Origin: RGIG4140 sp045614025
GTDB taxonomy: Bacteria > Pseudomonadota > Alphaproteobacteria > CAAHEQ01 > UBA3637
Assembly: GCA_045614025.1 (NCBI GenBank)
Contig: JAZLCE010000004.1
Coordinates: 1-14,835 of the forward strand
Direction of reading: 5' to 3'
Length of the DNA: 14,835 bases
The first letter of the stretch is position 1. Each line of letters begins with the position of its first letter. A model generated the notes under the pieces. That model was not told where the DNA came from. It was given only the letters and a program-made list of their open reading frames with translations, and did no database searches. Made by a program: the position numbers and the translations under genes. Below, one piece after another: positions 14,434-14,835 of the stretch.

Positions 14434-14835
14434 TCAAAGTGCGCCCAGTTGTTTATACGCATACCGCCTTGAACTCCTTGCACCATCCACACACCACCTC
14501 GCCACGCGCCCAACATTTGCGCTCCAACTCCCGCGCCCAACCTCACGTTACCCTCTCCACGCCACACCTCAACACCACCGCCTTGAACTCTCGCGCTAAA
14601 TTCCTCAACGCCAACCCAAACCTACACCACACACGCCAAACAAACAACCCCAACTCCCACGCCACACACCCAACCTCGTGCGCACTCACTCCCACACGCC
14701 TTACCCCACCACGCCACACACCCAACTCACGCGCTTCGTCACTCCACCTCGCCACGCGCCCAACACTTGCGCGCGCCCAACTCCTCAACACCAACCCAAA
14801 CCTACACCACACACGCCAAACAAACAACGCCAACT
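14434..14835. repeat. C-rich, G-poor mosaic repeat region running off the right edge
   Basis: Composition changes abruptly after the arylsulfotransferase: the plus strand becomes roughly two-fifths C with very little G. Repeated pieces include a 53-base direct repeat at 14603-14655 and 14783-14835 (51 of 53 identical, 180 bases apart), a 29-base repeat at 14494-14522 and 14744-14772 (one mismatch), CGCCTTGAACTC near 14465 and 14579, and CGCCACACACCCAAC near 14660 and 14712. The different offsets show a mosaic rather than a simple tandem array. A minus-strand frame is open through much of it (14543-14833) but has no visible ribosome binding site and an odd Trp/Arg/Val/Gly composition, so I treat the region as non-coding repeat DNA. 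Confidence 0.75.

Noticed and set aside
14428..14500. tRNA gene or attachment site at the composition switch
   Set aside because: I find no TPsiC-like GGTTCGA arm or acceptor stem, and no matching copy near the left side of the phage-like cluster.
14543..14833. Minus-strand 96-codon frame in the C-rich region
   Set aside because: It has no visible ribosome binding site, a biased Trp/Arg/Val/Gly composition, and is made of the DNA repeats themselves; an open frame is expected there because stop codons are rare in such G/T-rich sequence.

Overview
The window is AT-rich (except its right end) bacterial DNA with Gram-negative features: signal peptides, an Rz/Rz1-type lysis pair that needs an outer membrane, and a periplasmic-type arylsulfotransferase. 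Many genes share a GAAAGGAATTTTT-like ribosome binding site. A low-GC, host-associated proteobacterium (possibly a gut alphaproteobacterium) would fit, but nothing here fixes the taxon, and the glutamyl-tRNA synthetase looks more like the Clostridia/Bacteroidetes style.

Layout. Bases 1-1149 hold the end of an unrecognised gene and a convergent secreted hypothetical protein, separated by a shared terminator. Bases 1150-2601 (minus strand) are gltX, with a good sigma70 promoter and a terminator. A podovirus-like packaging and morphogenesis cluster then runs on the plus strand from 2742 to 12214. Its order is: TerS-like remnant, TerL, a four-EF-hand protein with its own promoter, a 545-base non-coding gap with a tandem palindromic repeat array and a strong hairpin, a conserved-looking phage protein, T4-type lysozyme, i-spanin, overlapping o-spanin lipoprotein, holin/XhlA-like protein, portal, small protein, scaffold-like protein, GroES-like co-chaperonin, GNAT protein and an internal-virion/injection-like protein. 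From 6027 onward the genes overlap or nearly abut and read as one operon ending at a hairpin at 12232-12254.

Beyond the cluster are a 61-codon orphan, an exported arylsulfotransferase (12623-14404), and from about 14434 a C-rich, G-poor region built of repeated fragments.

The cluster encodes a DNA-packaging motor, a portal, lysis functions, a scaffold-like protein and a co-chaperonin, all as intact reading frames. I see no major capsid protein, tail or tailspike gene, integrase, repressor or replication gene. It could be one locus of a split gene-transfer-agent or domesticated phage system, a satellite, or a prophage reduced by deletion. The repeat array and the EF-hand gene lying between terminase and the late operon are the least expected parts.
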